Shown here: piece after piece, positions 6,466 through 7,481 of the stretch
Position numbering within the stretch: the first letter of the stretch is position 1
Layout of the letters: every line of letters begins with the position of its first letter
Assembly: GCA_022712735.1 (NCBI GenBank)
Contig: JAFLKA010000013.1
Span: 1 to 7,481 of the forward strand
DNA: 7,481 bases
Reading direction: 5' to 3'
Source: Marinosulfonomonas sp.
GTDB taxonomy: Bacteria > Pseudomonadota > Alphaproteobacteria > Rhodobacterales > Rhodobacteraceae
Made by a program: the position numbers and the translations under genes
Notes under the pieces: generated by a model
What the model saw: the letters and a program-made list of their open reading frames with translations, nothing else
What the model was told of the DNA's origin: nothing
Database searches by the model: none

Positions 6466-7244
6466 CGCTGCTTGCCCCCGTTGCCACGCTTGGCCGTAAC
6501 ACAATGGAACTTCTGGCCGCCATTGGCCGGATCGCGATATTTTTCGCCCAGACGATTGGCCATATGCTGCGCCCGCCGTTTTATTTCAAGGAATTCGGTC
6601 ATGCCCTGCTGACCATCGGCTATTTCAGCCTGCCGGTCGTTGGGCTGACCACTTTTTTCACCGGCGGCGCATTGGCTTTGCAGATTTATGCTGGCGGCGC
6701 ACGGTTCAGCGCCGAGGCCGTGGTGCCCTCGATTGTGGCCATCGGCATGGCACGGGAACTTGGCCCTGTTTTGGGCGGTTTAATGGTGGCAGCACGGGTC
6801 GCGTCCTCAATCGCTGCTGAAATCGGCACGATGAAAGTGACCGAGCAAATTGACGCGTTGGTCACACTTTCGACCCACCCGATGAAATACCTGACCGTGC
6901 CGCGCGTGCTGGCCGCAACCATCGCGGTTCCGATCCTGATCGCGGTTGGCGATAGCATCGGAATTATGGGCGGCTATATCGTCGGGATCACGCGGCTGGA
7001 CTTTAATTCTGCCGTCTATCTGCATAACACCGTTGATTTTCTAGAAATGTGGGACATCACATCCGGCCTGCTGAAAGGCGCTGTGTTCGGCTTTATCGTC
7101 GCCTTGATGGGCTGCTATTACGGGATGAATTCGGGCCGTGGCGCACAGGGCGTGGGCCATGCCACAAAATCGGCAGTGGTGGCCGCATCAATCCTGATCC
7201 TCGCCTCCAACTACCTGCTAACAGAATTGTTTTTCTCCGCATGA
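6462..7244 (+). CDS. mlaE: MlaE-family ABC transporter permease (phospholipid transport)
   Basis: Inner-membrane permease of the Mla system, which moves phospholipids between inner and outer membranes and helps keep the outer membrane asymmetric. The 260 residues match the usual length. After an amphipathic N-terminus (about 10-45) there are several hydrophobic segments (about 47-77, 86-115, 147-175, 203-220 and 235-256). The family signature is clear: [11 protein letters not shown] (70-80), then [18 protein letters not shown] (96-113) and [16 protein letters not shown] (118-133), the last being the cytoplasmic coupling region that docks on the ATPase. It starts within alr and ends by overlapping the ATPase gene (ATGA at 7241-7244), fitting an MlaE-MlaF pair. 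The MCE-domain partner (mlaD) is not in view. Direction of lipid transport cannot be inferred from sequence. Confidence 0.93.
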   Translation: MTLLAPVATLGRNTMELLAAIGRIAIFFAQTIGHMLRPPFYFKEFGHALLTIGYFSLPVVGLTTFFTGGALALQIYAGGARFSAEAVVPSIVAIGMARELGPVLGGLMVAARVASSIAAEIGTMKVTEQIDALVTLSTHPMKYLTVPRVLAATIAVPILIAVGDSIGIMGGYIVGITRLDFNSAVYLHNTVDFLEMWDITSGLLKGAVFGFIVALMGCYYGMNSGRGAQGVGHATKSAVVAASILILASNYLLTELFFSA

Positions 7245-7481
7245 TTACGCTTGATAATGTTCACAAGGCCTTTGGCGCCAACAAGGTTTTGCAGGGAGTT
7301 AACCTGACCATCCCGCGTGGCGAAAGCATGGTGATCATTGGCGGGTCCGGCACGGGTAAATCGGTGGCGCTGAAATCCATTCTGGGGCTGGTAACGCCCG
7401 ACAGCGGCACCATCACCGTGGACGGTCAGGACGTGACCAAGGTAGAGCGCGACGCGTTCCTTGCCCGTTTCGGCATGCTGT
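7241..7481 (+). CDS. mlaF: MlaF-type ABC transporter ATP-binding protein, 3' end missing
   Basis: ATPase that would power the MlaE permease. Only the first 80 residues are inside the window: [20 protein letters not shown], a normal ABC beginning with the aromatic A-loop position (Phe11), then Walker A GGSGTGKS (34-41) and VDGQDVTKVERD (60-71) leading towards the Q-loop. The signature motif and Walker B lie beyond the edge. The stretch GGSGTGKSVALKSILGL is characteristic of the MlaF/Ttg2A branch rather than generic importers, as I recall it. The ATG overlaps the mlaE stop by four bases and has no convincing ribosome site of its own, so translation is probably coupled to mlaE. Confidence 0.9.
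   Translation, partial: MITLDNVHKAFGANKVLQGVNLTIPRGESMVIIGGSGTGKSVALKSILGLVTPDSGTITVDGQDVTKVERDAFLARFGML

Overview
The window looks like an ordinary chromosomal segment of an alphaproteobacterium, most likely of the Rhodobacteraceae/Roseobacter group. The evidence is the style of the proteins (PyrE, DnaB and Alr read like roseobacter versions), a GC content near 60% in the core genes, and a gene order (pyrC-pyrE-dnaB ... alr-mlaE-mlaF) that I recall from that family. The family assignment is from memory of these proteins, not from a search.

Layout. 1-937 (+) is dihydroorotase pyrC, cut at its 5' end by the window edge. A long imperfect stem-loop fills much of the gap to pyrE (orotate phosphoribosyltransferase, 1036-1713, +). 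A short hairpin with a T-run and 148 bases of spacer lead to the replicative helicase dnaB (1862-3373, +). After a 130-base gap comes a 2-oxoglutarate/Fe(II) oxygenase of the isopenicillin-N-synthase-like family (3504-4445, +). It converges across a 46-base gap with a GC-rich hairpin on a minus-strand gene for a secreted leucine-rich-repeat protein (4492-5244, -). That gene is broken by one in-frame amber codon at 4780-4782. A divergent intergenic region with an inverted repeat (5245-5406) leads to alanine racemase alr (5407-6465, +), which overlaps mlaE (6462-7244, +), which overlaps mlaF (from 7241, cut by the right edge). Both overlaps are ATGA.

How the genes fit together. pyrC and pyrE are two steps of de novo pyrimidine synthesis, and dnaB is the replication-fork helicase. 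alr supplies D-alanine for peptidoglycan, and mlaE/mlaF are the permease and ATPase of an Mla-type ABC system moving phospholipid between inner and outer membranes, so the right-hand operon is about the cell envelope. The oxygenase and the LRR gene sit between these two housekeeping groups and look like accessory genes. The LRR gene is the least typical part: it is on the opposite strand, locally AT-rich, internally repetitive and apparently freshly inactivated.

I saw no mobile element, CRISPR array, tRNA or rRNA, and no evidence for a new multi-gene system. The best leads are the amber-interrupted LRR gene, the pyrC-pyrE stem-loop repeat, the alternative hairpins at the convergent junction, and the inverted repeat in front of alr.
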